From contig NZ_JAAMOZ010000001.1 of the NCBI RefSeq assembly GCF_011758645.1, positions 496,001 through 560,000 of the forward strand: a DNA stretch of 64,000 nt. Direction: 5' to 3'. Below, piece by piece: positions 12,534 to 21,945 of this stretch (position 1 is the first letter of the stretch; every line of letters begins with the position of its first letter). This DNA comes from Brooklawnia cerclae. Its GTDB lineage: Bacteria > Actinomycetota > Actinomycetes > Propionibacteriales > Propionibacteriaceae. The translations under genes were made by a program, and so were the position numbers. A model generated the notes under the pieces. It ran no database searches. It saw only the letters and a program-made list of their open reading frames with translations, and was not told the origin of the DNA.

Positions 12534-12941
12534 ATGACCATGACTGACCCGATCGCGGACATGCTGACGCGTCTGCGTAACGCCAACCAGGCGTACCACG
12601 ACCAGACGAGCATGCCGCACTCCAAGATCAAGGCGGGCATCGCCGAGATCCTCCGCCAGGAGGGCTACATCGCGGGCTACGAGGTGAAGGACCCCTCGGC
12701 CGGTGAGGTGGGCAAGACCCTGACCGTCACCCTGAAGTACAGCGAGGAGCGTCAGCGCTCGATCGCGGGCATCCGTCGCATCAGCAAGCCCGGACTGCGG
12801 GTCTACGCCAAGTCGAACAACCTGCCCAAGGTGCTCGGTGGCATGGGGATCGCCATCATCTCGACCTCCCAGGGTCTGATGACCGACAAGCAGGCACACC
12901 AGAAGTCGGTAGGCGGGGAAGTCCTCGCCTACGTCTGGTGA
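12534..12941 (+). CDS. rpsH: 30S ribosomal protein S8
   Basis: S8 binds the central domain of 16S rRNA and in E. coli is the spc operon repressor. The product is 135 residues. It begins [20 protein letters not shown] and ends GGEVLAYVW, both typical. The ATG at 12534 is preferred over the one at 12540 because MTMTDPIAD is the usual actinobacterial N-terminus. The 76-base gap after rpsZ contains a small hairpin (gtcccctcggggaa). Confidence 0.97.
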   Translation: MTMTDPIADMLTRLRNANQAYHDQTSMPHSKIKAGIAEILRQEGYIAGYEVKDPSAGEVGKTLTVTLKYSEERQRSIAGIRRISKPGLRVYAKSNNLPKVLGGMGIAIISTSQGLMTDKQAHQKSVGGEVLAYVW

Positions 12942-12969
12942 TCCGGCAGGACTGAGAAGGAGGAACGAA

Positions 12970-13512
12970 ATGTCACGAATTGGCAGGCTCCCGATCACCG
13001 TCCCGTCCGGTGTCGAGGTGACCCTGGACGGCCGCGATGTCGAGGTGAAGGGACCCAAGGGCACTCTCAGCCGGACGATCGCCGCGCCCATCACCATCAG
13101 CAGGAACGACGAGGGCCAGCTGGTCGTCGAGCGTCCGGACGACGAGCGCACCTCGCGCGCGCTGCACGGCCTGACGCGCACCCTGGTCAGCAACATGGTC
13201 GTCGGGGTGACCGACGGCTATTCCAAGACTTTGGAGATCGTCGGCGTCGGCTACCGCGTCATCCAGAAGACCCCGACCCAGGTCGAGTTCGCGCTGGGCT
13301 TCAGCCACCCGGTCATCGTCAACGCGCCCGAGGGCATCACCTTCGAGGTCGAGACCGCGACCCGGATGACCGTGCGCGGCATCGACAAGCAGACCGTCGG
13401 TGAGGTCGCCGCGAACATCCGCAAGATCCGCAAGCCGGAGCCCTACAAGGGCAAGGGCGTGCGCTATCAGGGTGAGCACGTGCGCCGCAAGGCTGGAAAG
13501 GCTGGTAAGTGA
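12970..13512 (+). CDS. rplF: 50S ribosomal protein L6
   Basis: L6 lies near the factor-binding site and the sarcin-ricin loop. The product is 180 residues with two similar domains. The C-terminal signature is [19 protein letters not shown] strong AGAAGGAGG stands 7 bases before the ATG, the best ribosome binding site in this operon. rplR follows within 2 bases. Confidence 0.97.
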   Translation: MSRIGRLPITVPSGVEVTLDGRDVEVKGPKGTLSRTIAAPITISRNDEGQLVVERPDDERTSRALHGLTRTLVSNMVVGVTDGYSKTLEIVGVGYRVIQKTPTQVEFALGFSHPVIVNAPEGITFEVETATRMTVRGIDKQTVGEVAANIRKIRKPEPYKGKGVRYQGEHVRRKAGKAGK

Positions 13513-13514
13513 TC

Positions 13515-13898
13515 ATGGCTATCTCCCTGGGTGTGCGCAAGCACCAGGCTGCGCGGATCGCGGCGCGGGTTCGCCGCCAGGTCCGCGGCCGCAAGAAGAT
13601 CTTCGGCTACCCGGAACGTCCGCGCCTCGTCGTCACCAAGACGTCGCGTCACACGCTCGTGCAGGTGATCGACGACGTGCTGGGACGCACTCTCGCGTCC
13701 GCGTCGACGATGGAGCCCGAGCTGCGTGCGGCCGCCGGCGACAAGACCGCCAAGGCCGAGAAAGTGGGCGAGTTGATCGCCCAGCGTGCCAAGGCCGCGG
13801 GCATCGATCAGGTCGTCTTCGATCGTGCCGGCAACAAGTACCACGGTCGGATCGCAGCCATGGCAGACGCTGCCCGCAAGGCCGGCCTCGGACTCTGA
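13515..13898 (+). CDS. rplR: 50S ribosomal protein L18
   Basis: L18 binds 5S rRNA with L5. The product is 127 residues, starting [20 protein letters not shown] and ending with the conserved [20 protein letters not shown] segment. A GTG at 13509 is in frame and overlaps the rplF stop, but the ATG at 13515 gives the family N-terminus. Confidence 0.96.
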   Translation: MAISLGVRKHQAARIAARVRRQVRGRKKIFGYPERPRLVVTKTSRHTLVQVIDDVLGRTLASASTMEPELRAAAGDKTAKAEKVGELIAQRAKAAGIDQVVFDRAGNKYHGRIAAMADAARKAGLGL

Positions 13899-13921
13899 GA
13901 CACGACGAAAGGTAAGAGACG

Positions 13922-14539
13922 ATGAGTGAATCCCAGCGCCGCGGTGGCGGCCAGGGTGGCGAGCGTCGTGGCCGTGAGGATCGTCGGGGCGGCCGTGATC
14001 ATCAGAACGATCGCGACAAGAAGGACCAGTACCTCGAGCGGGTAGTGGCCATCAACCGCGTCGCCAAGGTCGTCCAGGGTGGACGTCGCTTCAGCTTCAC
14101 CGCGCTGGTCGTGGTGGGCGACGGCGAGGGCACCGTGGGTGTCGGCTACGGCAAGGCCAAGGAGGTGCCCGCGGCGATCGCCAAGGGCGTCGAGGAGGCC
14201 AAGAAGCACTTCTTCCGGGTGCCGCTGGTGCAGCGGACGATCCCGCACCCTGTGCAGGGTGAGCGGGCTGCCGGTGTGGTCATGCTGCGTCCGGCTTCGC
14301 CCGGTACCGGCGTCATCGCCGGCGGGTCGGCACGCGCGGTGCTCGAGTGCGCCGGTGTGCAGGACGTGCTGGCCAAGTCGCTCGGTTCGCCGAACGCCAT
14401 CAACGTGGTGCACGCCACCGTTGCGGCCCTGCAGTCGCTGGAGGAGCCGGAGCAGGTGGCCAGGCGCCGCGGCAAGGCCGTGGAGGACGTTGCTCCGCTC
14501 GCGCTCCTCAACGCCCGCAAGGAGGCCCAGCATGGCTGA
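13922..14539 (+). CDS. rpsE: 30S ribosomal protein S5
   Basis: S5 helps maintain decoding fidelity and borders the mRNA entry site. The product is 205 residues. An N-terminal Gly/Arg/Asp-rich extension of about 40 residues precedes the double-stranded RNA-binding core ([19 protein letters not shown]). The C-terminal domain has [31 protein letters not shown] precedes the ATG. The last 8 bases overlap rpmD. Confidence 0.97.
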   Translation: MSESQRRGGGQGGERRGREDRRGGRDHQNDRDKKDQYLERVVAINRVAKVVQGGRRFSFTALVVVGDGEGTVGVGYGKAKEVPAAIAKGVEEAKKHFFRVPLVQRTIPHPVQGERAAGVVMLRPASPGTGVIAGGSARAVLECAGVQDVLAKSLGSPNAINVVHATVAALQSLEEPEQVARRRGKAVEDVAPLALLNARKEAQHG

Positions 14540-14714
14540 GTTGAAGATCACCCAGCACAAGTCTGGTGTCGGCCAGAAGCCTGCTGCGCGCAAGACGCTG
14601 CGTGCGCTCGGGTTGCACAGGATCGGTGAGCAGGTCGTCCACCCCGATCGTCCCGAGATTCGCGGGATGGTTCGCGCGGTGCGGCACCTGGTCGACGTGG
14701 AAGAGGTGAAGTGA
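14532..14714 (+). CDS. rpmD: 50S ribosomal protein L30
   Basis: L30 is a small 23S-binding protein. The product is 60 residues, the usual size, with the core [20 protein letters not shown] and ending [11 protein letters not shown]. The ATG lies inside the end of rpsE, after GGAGG at 14521-14525, so the two genes are translationally coupled. Confidence 0.96.
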   Translation: MAELKITQHKSGVGQKPAARKTLRALGLHRIGEQVVHPDRPEIRGMVRAVRHLVDVEEVK

Positions 14715-14716
14715 CA

Positions 14717-15160
14717 ATGGCGCTCAAGGTACATCACCTGCGCCCGGCCCCCGGTGCCCACACCGACCGCAAGCGCGTCGGTCGCGGCGAGGGCGGCAAG
14801 GGCGGCAAGACCGCCGGACGCGGCACGAAGGGTACTGGCGCACGCCACAACGTTCCCGAGAACTTCGAGGGCGGGCAGATGCCGCTGCACATGCGGACGC
14901 CCAAGCTGCGTGGTTTCCAGAACCCGTTCCGTGTGAGCTTCCAGGTCGTCAACGTGGCGCGTATCGCCGAGCTGTTCCCCGAGGGCGGCGACGTGAGCGT
15001 CGACGAGTTGATCGCCAAGGGTGCGGTGCGCGCCAACCGGCCCGTGAAGGTGCTCGGTAGCGGTGACATCCAGGTGAAGGTCAACGTGACCGCGGACGCG
15101 TTCTCCACGTCCGCCAAGGAGAAGATCGAGGCGGCCGGAGGTAGCGTCACCGAACGCTGA
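14717..15160 (+). CDS. rplO: 50S ribosomal protein L15
   Basis: L15 is a late-assembly protein of the large subunit core. The product is 147 residues. The N-terminus [19 protein letters not shown] and the glycine-rich RNA-binding stretch [17 protein letters not shown] are diagnostic. The ATG at 14717 is preferred; an in-frame GTG at 14711 overlapping the rpmD stop would add two residues. It is the last gene before a clear hairpin, so the S10-spc ribosomal run ends here and secY is separately promoted. Confidence 0.96.
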   Translation: MALKVHHLRPAPGAHTDRKRVGRGEGGKGGKTAGRGTKGTGARHNVPENFEGGQMPLHMRTPKLRGFQNPFRVSFQVVNVARIAELFPEGGDVSVDELIAKGAVRANRPVKVLGSGDIQVKVNVTADAFSTSAKEKIEAAGGSVTER

Positions 15161-15177
15161 ACCATTCGGCACGATTC

Positions 15178-15213
15178 GAAAGTGGGCGGTCCCGTACGGG
15201 GCTGCCCACTTTC
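15178..15213 (+). terminator. hairpin after rplO
   Basis: There is a perfect 10-bp stem (GAAAGTGGGC 15178-15187, GCCCACTTTC 15204-15213). It encloses a second palindrome (cccgtacggg, 15191-15200) and is followed by tatgt. It is a likely terminator of the S10-spc operon upstream of the secY promoter. Confidence 0.8.
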
Positions 15214-15259
15214 TATGTCCCGCTCACTAGCACGAGTAGGCAATGTGGGACGTCCTTGG

Positions 15260-15303
15260 TAGGCTACGAGGGTTGCGCCAGGAGCGCATGCCTTGGCATG
15301 CGC
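15260..15303 (+). promoter_or_regulatory. secY-adk-map promoter and leader hairpin
   Basis: TAGGCT at 15260-15265 is a good TANNNT -10 box, but no clear -35 is seen. The RNA would start near 15272, giving a leader of about 75 bases. That leader contains the perfect palindrome GCGCATGCC (15284-15292) and GGCATGCGC (15295-15303). The binding site AAAGAGG lies at 15334-15340. Confidence 0.55.
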
Positions 15304-15347
15304 GGTGGGCGTCCCACCCGATCGAGCGACATGAAAGAGGGAACCGG

Positions 15348-16661
15348 ATGGTCTCCGCCTTCCTCAACGCGTTCCGGACGCCGGACCTTCGCAAGAAGAT
15401 TCTGTTCACCCTGGGGATCCTGGTCGTCTTCCGCCTCGGGTCGACGATCCCGACGCCCAACGTGGACACCGCCGCCATCCGGGAATGCGCGGCCTCGGCG
15501 ACGACCGGCGAGCAAGCCGGCCTGTACTCGATGATCAACATGTTCTCGGGTGGTGCACTGTTGCACCTGTCGATCTTCGCGCTCGGCATCATGCCCTACA
15601 TCACGAGCTCGATCATCCTGCAGTTGCTGACGGTGGTCATCCCGCGGCTCGAGAGCCTCAAGAAGGAAGGCGGCTCCGGTCAGCAGCAGATCACGCAGTA
15701 CACCCGGTGGCTGACGATCATCCTGGCGATCCTGCAGGCGACCTCGTTCACGATGTTGGCCATCAACGGCCAGCTCTTCGTCGGGTGCACGCAGGACATC
15801 GTCTACTCCACCGGCATCTTCGAGATCATCGTCATGATCCTCACCATGACCGCCGGCACGTCGATCATCATGTGGCTGGGCGAGCTCATCACCGACCGTG
15901 GCGTCGGCAACGGCATGTCGGTGCTGATCTTCACCCAGATCGCCGCGCGTTTCCCCGCATCCATGTGGAACATTCGCAACGGCCAGCCCGACCCGAACCA
16001 GGGCCTGCTGATCATGCTGCTGGTCATCGCGGTCGGCCTGCTGGTGATGGCCGGTGTCGTGTTCGTCGAGCAGGCGCAGCGGCGCATCCCGGTGCAGTAC
16101 GCCAAGCGCATGGTGGGCAACCGCCTGTTGGGTGGCACTTCGACCTACATCCCGCTGAAGGTGAACCAGTCGGGCGTCATCCCCGTCATCTTCGCCAGCT
16201 CGATCCTCTACCTGCCCGTGCTCTACACGGTCTTCCAGTCGACCGGCTCGGTGTCCGAGTGGATCGCCAACAACCTGGCCACCGGCACAGGGCTGTGGTA
16301 CAACATCATCTTCTTCGTCCTCATCATCGCGTTCGCTTACTTCTACGTGGCCATCACCTTCGACCCTGTCGAGATCAGCGACAACATGAAGAAGTACGGT
16401 GGCTTCATTCCTGGCATCCGGGCGGGCAAACCGACCGAGGACTATCTGGCGTACGTGTTGAGTCGGCTGACGGCTCCCGGGTCGCTCTATCTCGCCGTCA
16501 TCTCCCTCATCCCGTCGGTGGCGATCCTGTTGTTCAACGCGGATCAGAACTTCCCGTTCGGCGGGACGAGTCTGCTCATCATGGTGGGTGTCGGCCTCGA
16601 CACGGTCAAGCAGATCGAGAGCCAGCTCCACCAGCGTTATTACGAAGGGTTCCTCAAGTGA
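15348..16661 (+). CDS. secY: preprotein translocase subunit SecY
   Basis: SecY is the channel subunit of the Sec translocon in the cytoplasmic membrane. The product is 437 residues with about ten membrane spans. It begins [20 protein letters not shown]. Family marks include [20 protein letters not shown] and [20 protein letters not shown]. The ATG at 15348 follows AAAGAGG; the upstream open frame to 15243 is leader. Its stop overlaps the adk GTG. Confidence 0.97.
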   Translation: MVSAFLNAFRTPDLRKKILFTLGILVVFRLGSTIPTPNVDTAAIRECAASATTGEQAGLYSMINMFSGGALLHLSIFALGIMPYITSSIILQLLTVVIPRLESLKKEGGSGQQQITQYTRWLTIILAILQATSFTMLAINGQLFVGCTQDIVYSTGIFEIIVMILTMTAGTSIIMWLGELITDRGVGNGMSVLIFTQIAARFPASMWNIRNGQPDPNQGLLIMLLVIAVGLLVMAGVVFVEQAQRRIPVQYAKRMVGNRLLGGTSTYIPLKVNQSGVIPVIFASSILYLPVLYTVFQSTGSVSEWIANNLATGTGLWYNIIFFVLIIAFAYFYVAITFDPVEISDNMKKYGGFIPGIRAGKPTEDYLAYVLSRLTAPGSLYLAVISLIPSVAILLFNADQNFPFGGTSLLIMVGVGLDTVKQIESQLHQRYYEGFLK

Positions 16662-17245
16662 GACTGCTCATCATGGGGGCACCGGGCGCCGGGAAGGGCA
16701 CCCAGGCCCGTGGCATCGCCGACCACTACGGCATTCCGGCCATCTCGACCGGCGACATCTTCCGCGCCAATGTGCGCGACAAGACCCCGCTGGGTCAGCA
16801 GGTGGAGGCGATCCTCGGCCGCGGTGACTACGTTCCCGACGAGTTGACCGAGCAGATCGTGGCCGATCGGCTGGCGCAGCCCGACGCGGCCGCCGGCTTC
16901 TTGCTCGATGGGTTCCCTCGCACACTGCACCAGCTGGCAGCCCTGGACGAGACGCTCGCCGCCGACGGGCAGGCCCTGGATGCCGTGTTGTCGCTCGTGG
17001 TCGATCCCGAGGACCTGATCGCACGCTTGCTGCACCGCGCCGAGATCGAGGGACGTGCGGACGACAACGAGGAGACGATCCGGCACCGCATGGACGTCTA
17101 CACGAGTGACACGAAGCCGCTGCTCGACAACTACGGTGACCGCGGCCTGCTCGTCGAGGTGGACGGCGACGGGACGATCGAGGAAGTCGGCGCGCGCCTG
17201 GTCGCGGCGCTGGACGAGCGCATGGGTGGTGCCGGCTCCCGGTGA
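16658..17245 (+). CDS. adk: adenylate kinase
   Basis: Adenylate kinase interconverts ATP + AMP and 2 ADP. The product is 195 residues, the short-LID actinobacterial form without zinc cysteines. The P-loop is [10 protein letters not shown] near residues 7-16. The AMP-binding region is [10 protein letters not shown], and FLLDGFPRT and [16 protein letters not shown] are also present. The GTG at 16658 overlaps the secY stop. The GTGA junction with map repeats the pattern, so secY-adk-map is one operon. Confidence 0.97.
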   Translation: MRLLIMGAPGAGKGTQARGIADHYGIPAISTGDIFRANVRDKTPLGQQVEAILGRGDYVPDELTEQIVADRLAQPDAAAGFLLDGFPRTLHQLAALDETLAADGQALDAVLSLVVDPEDLIARLLHRAEIEGRADDNEETIRHRMDVYTSDTKPLLDNYGDRGLLVEVDGDGTIEEVGARLVAALDERMGGAGSR

Positions 17246-18081
17246 GCGGACGCGGGATCGAGGTCAAGACTGCCGCCCAGATAGCTCGCATGCGGCAGGC
17301 GGGGCTCGTCGTCGCCGAGGCGCTGCGGACGATGGGCGAGGCGGTTCGTCCCGGTGTCACCACCGGTGATCTCGACGTCGCGGCCCGTGAGGTGCTCGCT
17401 TCGCACGGCGCGACCAGCTCCTTCCTGAACTATGGCGCCCAATGGGGGTATCCGCCCTACCCGGCGACCGTGTGCATCTCGGTCAACGAGCAGGTGGTGC
17501 ACGGTATCCCTTCCGACCGTGAACTTGCCGCGGGCGATGTCGTGTCCGTCGACTTCGGTGCGATCCTGGCGGGTTGGCACGGTGATGCGGCTCGCACCTT
17601 CGCCGTCGGTGATGCGGACGCGGCCACGGCAGATCTGGTGGAGGTGACGCGTCGCGCCATGTGGGCCGGTATCGCAGCCGCCCGCGTCGGACGCCGTGTC
17701 GGTGACGTGAGCCACGCCATCGAGGAATACACCCGGGCAGCCGAGCGGTCGTTCGGCATCGTCCGCGAGTACACGGGTCACGGCATCGGCACGGCCATGC
17801 ACCAGGCCCCGGATGTGCCGAACTACGGCAGGGCGCGCAGGGGAGCGCGCCTGGTGGCAGGCATGTGCCTGGCGATAGAACCGATCCTCACGCTGGGAAC
17901 AGCCGACGTCGCCACCCTGGACGACGAGTGGACGGTGGTCACCCTCGACAGCTCGCGGGCGGCGCACTGGGAGAACACGGTTGCGATTCTCCCCGACGGG
18001 CCCTGGGTGCTCACCGAACCCGACGGTGGCCGAGCCGAGCTCGCGGCTCTCGGGGTGCGGTTGTCGTCCGTGGCCGACTGA
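17242..18081 (+). CDS. map: methionine aminopeptidase, type I
   Basis: The enzyme removes the initiator Met from nascent proteins using two metal ions. The product is 279 residues. Metal and catalytic residues appear in order: NEQVVHGIP (substrate His), VSVDFGAI and HGDAART (two Asp), TGHGIG (His), LAIEPIL (Glu) and HWENTVAI (Glu). There is no zinc-finger N-terminal extension. The start overlaps the adk stop. It faces the GNAT gene tail-to-tail with only 6 bases between stops. Confidence 0.97.
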   Translation: MSGRGIEVKTAAQIARMRQAGLVVAEALRTMGEAVRPGVTTGDLDVAAREVLASHGATSSFLNYGAQWGYPPYPATVCISVNEQVVHGIPSDRELAAGDVVSVDFGAILAGWHGDAARTFAVGDADAATADLVEVTRRAMWAGIAAARVGRRVGDVSHAIEEYTRAAERSFGIVREYTGHGIGTAMHQAPDVPNYGRARRGARLVAGMCLAIEPILTLGTADVATLDDEWTVVTLDSSRAAHWENTVAILPDGPWVLTEPDGGRAELAALGVRLSSVAD

Positions 18082-18087
18082 GACGGC

Positions 18088-19212
18088 TCACAGTCGCTTC
18101 TGCCAACCGGCGTCGATGTTCTCGGTGCGGTAGCCGAGTCGTTCGTTGATCGCCCACATGTAGTCGTTCTCGGTCGCGTTCCACGTGTGAACCCGTCGCG
18201 CCTCCGGCCACACGTCGGCCAGCCGGACAAGGTTGGCCTGCTTGAGTACCAGCCCCAGACTGTGGCCGCGATGCCCGGCGGCCACGACGGTGTTCCACTG
18301 GTCGACGACGGCTGGCTTGCCGATCGTCCGGTAGAGCTGGCTCAACCCGGCGGCTTCCCCCGTCCGCTCGTGGATGGCCAGGGAGACGATCGCTTCCCTG
18401 GCATCGAGCACTTCGTCGTCCATGGCGCTCACCCGGGCGGCGTCCCAGATCTCCTCCTCGAAGTGGAAGTCACCGGCGGGGGCAGCCATGCTCATGACGC
18501 GCAGCATCTCGGCCATGTGAGTGCGGAGAGGCTCGGGAGTGCGGCCTGTCCACGTCTCGATGCGGTAGCCGTCCGGTGAAACGGGTGCGGCGAAGTCGTA
18601 CGCGGTCAGATCCTGCACGCTGTGGCGCTCGGCCTGGGCCAACTGGTAGCCCATCGCCAGTGCGAACGCCGTGCCCTCGTCCGGCTCGATCGCGAAAGGT
18701 CCTCGGGCGGGATGCAATGCGTCCGCGGCCTGCGAGGCACGGGCATCGCTGTAGCCCTGGAGCACGGTGCGCCCGCGCAGCGCGGCGACCTGCTCGACGG
18801 CCGTCTGGAGGGCGTGCCCGATGCCGTGGCGGCGCCACTGGGGGCGCACGTGCATCATGATGTCCTGCACCGCGTCGCGGTTGTCGCGTAGCGGGAGAGC
18901 GAAGTTGACGGCCCCCACGACGTCAGTGGGGACGAGGGCGTCGTCGGGACGCAACACGAGCAGTCCGAAGCGTCCCGTCGTGGAACCGGCCGGGGCGTCG
19001 CCGGCGATCGCCAGAAGCCACACGTATTCGCTGTCGCTACTCGGACGGTACTGCGACAGCATCGCGGCGGCGGGATCGGTCTGATCGTCATTACCGTGGC
19101 GAGCGAGATCGAAATCGCGTTCCAGAGCTTCGACGCCCTGGAACGCGGTCAGGATCGCACCGGGAGCGTCGTCGCGCGGCTGGTCGAGTTCGACGATGTG
19201 GTAGTTGCGCAC
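18088..19212 (-). CDS. tandem GNAT acetyltransferase-like protein
   Basis: A 374-residue protein with two GNAT-like halves. The N-terminal half has the acetyl-CoA loop QWRRHGIGHALQTAVEQVA, matching R/QxxGxG/A. The C-terminal half has AGHRGHSLGLVLKQANLVR and NATENDYMWAINERLGY. Substrate is unknown; similar tandem GNATs are common in actinobacteria. The GTG at 19212 is chosen because it gives the natural start of the first domain (VRNYHIVELDQP). The open frame upstream overlaps the YciI-like gene. It lies 37 bases after that gene, probably in the same transcript. Both interrupt the usual map-infA neighbourhood. Confidence 0.8.
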   Translation of the reverse strand: MRNYHIVELDQPRDDAPGAILTAFQGVEALERDFDLARHGNDDQTDPAAAMLSQYRPSSDSEYVWLLAIAGDAPAGSTTGRFGLLVLRPDDALVPTDVVGAVNFALPLRDNRDAVQDIMMHVRPQWRRHGIGHALQTAVEQVAALRGRTVLQGYSDARASQAADALHPARGPFAIEPDEGTAFALAMGYQLAQAERHSVQDLTAYDFAAPVSPDGYRIETWTGRTPEPLRTHMAEMLRVMSMAAPAGDFHFEEEIWDAARVSAMDDEVLDAREAIVSLAIHERTGEAAGLSQLYRTIGKPAVVDQWNTVVAAGHRGHSLGLVLKQANLVRLADVWPEARRVHTWNATENDYMWAINERLGYRTENIDAGWQKRL

Positions 19213-19249
19213 CGTCCCAGCGTCGCACAGGGCCGGTGCGCCGCGCACC

Positions 19250-19534
19250 TCACTCGGCGAAGACCCCCAGCAGCGGGTTCCACTGCGTGATCGTCGCCGA
19301 TTCGAGAATGCCCTCGCGTGACATCGGGTCGGCGTCGACGAGCTGCTGGACGCTGTCCGCGTCCTCGGCCTGGAAGACGAGGAGTGCAGAGTCGCGTTCG
19401 GCGCCGACATAGGGCCCGGACGCCTTCAGCTGCCCCGCGTCGACGAGGGTGCGAAGGTAGGCCCGGTGCTCGGGGCGGACGGCCGCGACGTCGGCGTCGG
19501 CCCGGTAGACGTACTGGACGGCGAAGTAAGACAT
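19250..19534 (-). CDS. YciI-like protein
   Basis: A 94-residue YciI/YCII-fold protein of unknown substrate. It starts SYFAVQYVYR and has the conserved RPEHRAYLRTL, in which His is the likely catalytic residue of the fold. The C-terminus has the usual PMSREGILESATITQW, matching the DPxxxxG motif region. A TAGGCT box ends 6 bases before the ATG, so the message is probably leaderless. The GNAT gene follows. Confidence 0.85.
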   Translation of the reverse strand: MSYFAVQYVYRADADVAAVRPEHRAYLRTLVDAGQLKASGPYVGAERDSALLVFQAEDADSVQQLVDADPMSREGILESATITQWNPLLGVFAE

Positions 19535-19540
19535 GGGCTC

Positions 19541-19546
19541 AGCCTA
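19541..19546 (-). promoter_or_regulatory. -10 box of the YciI-like gene, leaderless type
   Basis: On the minus strand TAGGCT is followed by six bases and then the ATG at 19534. No ribosome binding site is present. The divergent infA promoter lies about 120 bp away. Confidence 0.5.
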
Positions 19547-19662
19547 TTGGAGGGGAACCGGAGCACACACGCCGCCCGATGCTGTTCCACCGTCACCGTT
19601 GCGCTGCGTCAGCGCTACTTGCCCCGCTCCGATCAGCCGCTCCGGCCTGATCCCGCCCTGAT

Positions 19663-19788
19663 TTGGGTACCAGCCCGGGGGCACGGTAGCATTGGACGTC
19701 GGTCACGTGCGCTTTGGCATGCCCACAGGCATGTTCGGGGTTGTACGCGGCCAACACCACCAAAACCATCGGGTAGATCGGGAGTGCA
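19663..19788 (+). promoter_or_regulatory. infA promoter and 5' leader
   Basis: TTGGGT (19663-19668), 18 bases, then TAGCAT (19687-19692) is a reasonable promoter for the infA-rpmJ-rpsM-rpsK-rpsD-rpoA-rplQ run. The leader of about 90 bases contains the palindrome CATGCC (19718-19723), loop caca, GGCATG (19728-19733). GGAG at 19781-19784 serves the infA start. Just upstream, gatcag (19631-19636) and ctgatc form another small inverted repeat. Confidence 0.55.
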
Positions 19789-20010
19789 TTGGCAAAGAAA
19801 GAGGGAGCGCTTGAGCTGGAGGGAACTGTAGTCGAAGCCCTGCCCAACGCGATGTTCCGCGTGGAGTTGGACAACGGCCACAAAGTGCTTGCCACCATCA
19901 GTGGCAAGATGCGCCAGCACTACATCCGGATTCTTCCCCAGGACCGGGTCGTCGTTGAGCTTTCCCCGTACGACCTCACTCGCGGGCGGATCGTCTACCG
20001 CCACAGGTGA
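19789..20010 (+). CDS. infA: translation initiation factor IF-1, TTG start
   Basis: IF-1 is an OB-fold protein that occupies the 30S A site during initiation. The product is 73 residues, the standard length. It begins [20 protein letters not shown] and contains HISGKM-type and [20 protein letters not shown] motifs. The start codon is TTG at 19789, five bases after GGAG; no ATG or GTG in frame gives a full-length protein. Confidence 0.96.
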   Translation: MAKKEGALELEGTVVEALPNAMFRVELDNGHKVLATISGKMRQHYIRILPQDRVVVELSPYDLTRGRIVYRHR

Positions 20011-20061
20011 GGCGTTGACAGCTGATTGCTCGCCCGGCGAACCGGAGAAGGAGACACTCGA

Positions 20062-20175
20062 ATGAAGGTCCACCCGAGCGTCAAGAGGATCTGTGACAAC
20101 TGCAAGGTGATTCGTCGCCGCGGTGTTGTCCGGGTCATCTGTGACAACCCGCGGCACAAGCAGCGCCAGGGCTGA
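20062..20175 (+). CDS. rpmJ: 50S ribosomal protein L36, zinc type
   Basis: L36 is the smallest large-subunit protein. The 37-residue product starts [20 protein letters not shown]. It retains the zinc ligands: a CxxC pair at 11-14, Cys at 27, and His near 32. GGAGAAGGAGA precedes the ATG. It lies in the usual infA-rpmJ-rpsM order. Confidence 0.96.
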   Translation: MKVHPSVKRICDNCKVIRRRGVVRVICDNPRHKQRQG

Positions 20176-20381
20176 GCACACCCAATCGGGACAACTGAAT
20201 ACACCACACAACGTGAGTGCAGCCTGGCCCCTCGGGGTCATGTGGCACACCCCCGGACGAAGGCCGGGGACCCGGAGTCGGGACATATCCCGGCTGGCGA
20301 TCCGGGAACGCCTCACGCCAGACACCTTCGCCCGTCGAGGCCACCGGCCGCTGACGGGACAACCAGAAAGGTAACCGCCAC
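20176..20381 (+). promoter_or_regulatory. structured leader before rpsM
   Basis: There is no gene in this 206-bp gap. Three inverted repeats are visible: ccccgg (20251-20256) with ccgggg (20264-20269); tcccgg (20288-20293) with ccggga (20302-20307); and cccgtc (20331-20336) with gacggg (20353-20358), the last enclosing ggcc/ggcc. In E. coli the corresponding rpsM leader is bound by S4. Whether this one is regulated the same way is inference. AGAAAGG before the ATG is the rpsM binding site. Confidence 0.4.
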
Positions 20382-20756
20382 ATGGCACGCCTCCAGGGTG
20401 TTGACCTCCCGCGCGAGAAGCGCCTCGAGGTCGCACTGACCTACATCTACGGCATCGGGAAGACCCGTGCCGCGCAAACCCTGGCAGCCACTGGAATCAG
20501 TGGTGACACCCGCGTCAAGGATCTGACGGACGAGCAGTTGGTCGTCCTGCGTGATCACATCGACGCGAACTACGAGGTGGAAGGCGACTTGCGGCGCGAG
20601 GTCGCCGCGGACATCCGCCGCAAGATCGAGATCGGCACCTACCAGGGCCGCCGCCACCGCAGTGGCCTGCCCGTCCGTGGTCAGCGCACCCGGACGAACG
20701 CCCGCACCCGCAAGGGCAGGAAGAAGGCCGTCGCGGGCAAGAAGAAGGCCCGCTGA
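20382..20756 (+). CDS. rpsM: 30S ribosomal protein S13
   Basis: S13 lies in the 30S head and contacts L5 and P-site tRNA. The product is 124 residues. It begins [20 protein letters not shown] and has [11 protein letters not shown]. The tail contains [20 protein letters not shown] and ends in a lysine-rich extension. It is the first gene of the alpha-operon segment. Confidence 0.98.
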   Translation: MARLQGVDLPREKRLEVALTYIYGIGKTRAAQTLAATGISGDTRVKDLTDEQLVVLRDHIDANYEVEGDLRREVAADIRRKIEIGTYQGRRHRSGLPVRGQRTRTNARTRKGRKKAVAGKKKAR

Positions 20757-20808
20757 TCCTCGGGGCTAACCACCCACACCACGAACTGCCAAGGAGAACA
20801 ACAGACTT

Positions 20809-21222
20809 ATGGCTACTGCAGGCCGCAAGGGCTCAGCCGCTGCCAAGACCAAGGTGCGGCGCAAGGAAAAGAAGAATGTGGTCGCCGGTCAGGCCCACAT
20901 CAAGAGCACGTTCAACAACACGATCATCACGATCACCGATCCCACCGGTGCGGTCATCTCATGGGCCTCGTCGGGGACCGTCGGGTTCAAGGGCTCGCGC
21001 AAGTCGACCCCGTTCGCCGCGCAGATGGCTGCTGAGGCCGCCGGTCGGCGCGCGATGGATCACGGCATGAAGCGGGTCGACGTGTTCGTGAAGGGTCCCG
21101 GCTCGGGCCGGGAGACCGCGATCCGTTCGCTCGGCGCCATCGGCCTCGAGGTGGGGACGATCTCCGACGTCACCCCGATGCCGCACAACGGCTGCCGCCC
21201 GCCGAAGCGTCGTCGCGTCTAG
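20809..21222 (+). CDS. rpsK: 30S ribosomal protein S11
   Basis: S11 lies on the 30S platform near the E-site mRNA path. The product is 137 residues. The core has [18 protein letters not shown] and the very conserved tail [18 protein letters not shown]. The ATG is preceded by AAGGAGAAC. It occupies its usual place between rpsM and rpsD. Confidence 0.98.
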   Translation: MATAGRKGSAAAKTKVRRKEKKNVVAGQAHIKSTFNNTIITITDPTGAVISWASSGTVGFKGSRKSTPFAAQMAAEAAGRRAMDHGMKRVDVFVKGPGSGRETAIRSLGAIGLEVGTISDVTPMPHNGCRPPKRRRV

Positions 21223-21254
21223 TACCGCCCGAGACCAGAAAGGACTGACACACC

Positions 21255-21860
21255 ATGGCCCGCTACACCGGACCCATCACCAAGAAGTCCCGACGCCTCG
21301 GGACCGACCTCGTCGGCAACGACAAGGCATTCGAGCATCGTCCCTACCCGCCGGGCCAGCACGGCCGCGGTCGGACGAAGGACTCCGAGTACCTGCTGCA
21401 GCTCAAGGAGAAGCAGAAGGCTCGCTATGCCTACGGCGTCCTCGAGAAGCAGTTCCGTCGCTACTACGAAGAGGCCGATCGCGTTCCCGGTAAGACCGGC
21501 GACGCGCTGCTGCAGATTCTCGAGTCGCGTCTCGACAACGTCGTTTACCGCTCCGGCATCGCTTCGACGCGGCGCCAGGCCCGCCAGATGGTCAGCCACG
21601 GCCATCTGCTGGTCAACGGCAAGCGCGTCACCATCCCGAGCTACCGGGTGAGCCCGCTCGACATCGTCGACGTGGCGCCGAAGTCGCTCAACCTGACTCC
21701 CTTCGTGATCGCCCGCGAGACGTTCGGCGAGCGCGAGGTGCCGGGCTGGCTGACCGTCAAGCCCAACCGCATGCGGATCCTCGTGCACCAGCTGCCGACC
21801 CGCGAGCAGATCACCATCGACGTCAACGAACAGGCGATCGTCGAGCTCTACTCGAAGTAA
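21255..21860 (+). CDS. rpsD: 30S ribosomal protein S4
   Basis: S4 nucleates 16S rRNA folding. The product is 201 residues. The S4 RNA-binding domain has ESRLDNVVYRSGIASTRRQA and SHGHLLVNGKRV. This is the zinc-free form: the N-terminus RYTGPITKKSRRLGTDL lacks the cysteine cluster found in some paralogues. A hairpin follows before rpoA. Confidence 0.98.
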   Translation: MARYTGPITKKSRRLGTDLVGNDKAFEHRPYPPGQHGRGRTKDSEYLLQLKEKQKARYAYGVLEKQFRRYYEEADRVPGKTGDALLQILESRLDNVVYRSGIASTRRQARQMVSHGHLLVNGKRVTIPSYRVSPLDIVDVAPKSLNLTPFVIARETFGEREVPGWLTVKPNRMRILVHQLPTREQITIDVNEQAIVELYSK

Positions 21861-21872
21861 TCGTCCGTTCAC

Positions 21873-21897
21873 GGGGCGGGGAACGGTTCCCCGCCCC
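21873..21897 (+). terminator. strong hairpin between rpsD and rpoA
   Basis: There is a perfect 11-bp stem (GGGGCGGGGAA 21873-21883, TTCCCCGCCCC 21887-21897) with loop cgg. No T-tract follows, so it may attenuate or stabilise RNA rather than stop transcription fully. A TATAGC at 21914-21919 could be a weak internal -10 for rpoA. Confidence 0.6.
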
Positions 21898-21945
21898 CCT
21901 GGGCGCGTCGTCATATAGCGGGCGGCGCGGAAAGGAAGAACAATC

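Noticed and set aside
14711-14716. GTG start for rplO overlapping rpmD
   Set aside because: Possible by the common GTGA pattern, but the ATG at 14717 gives the family N-terminus.
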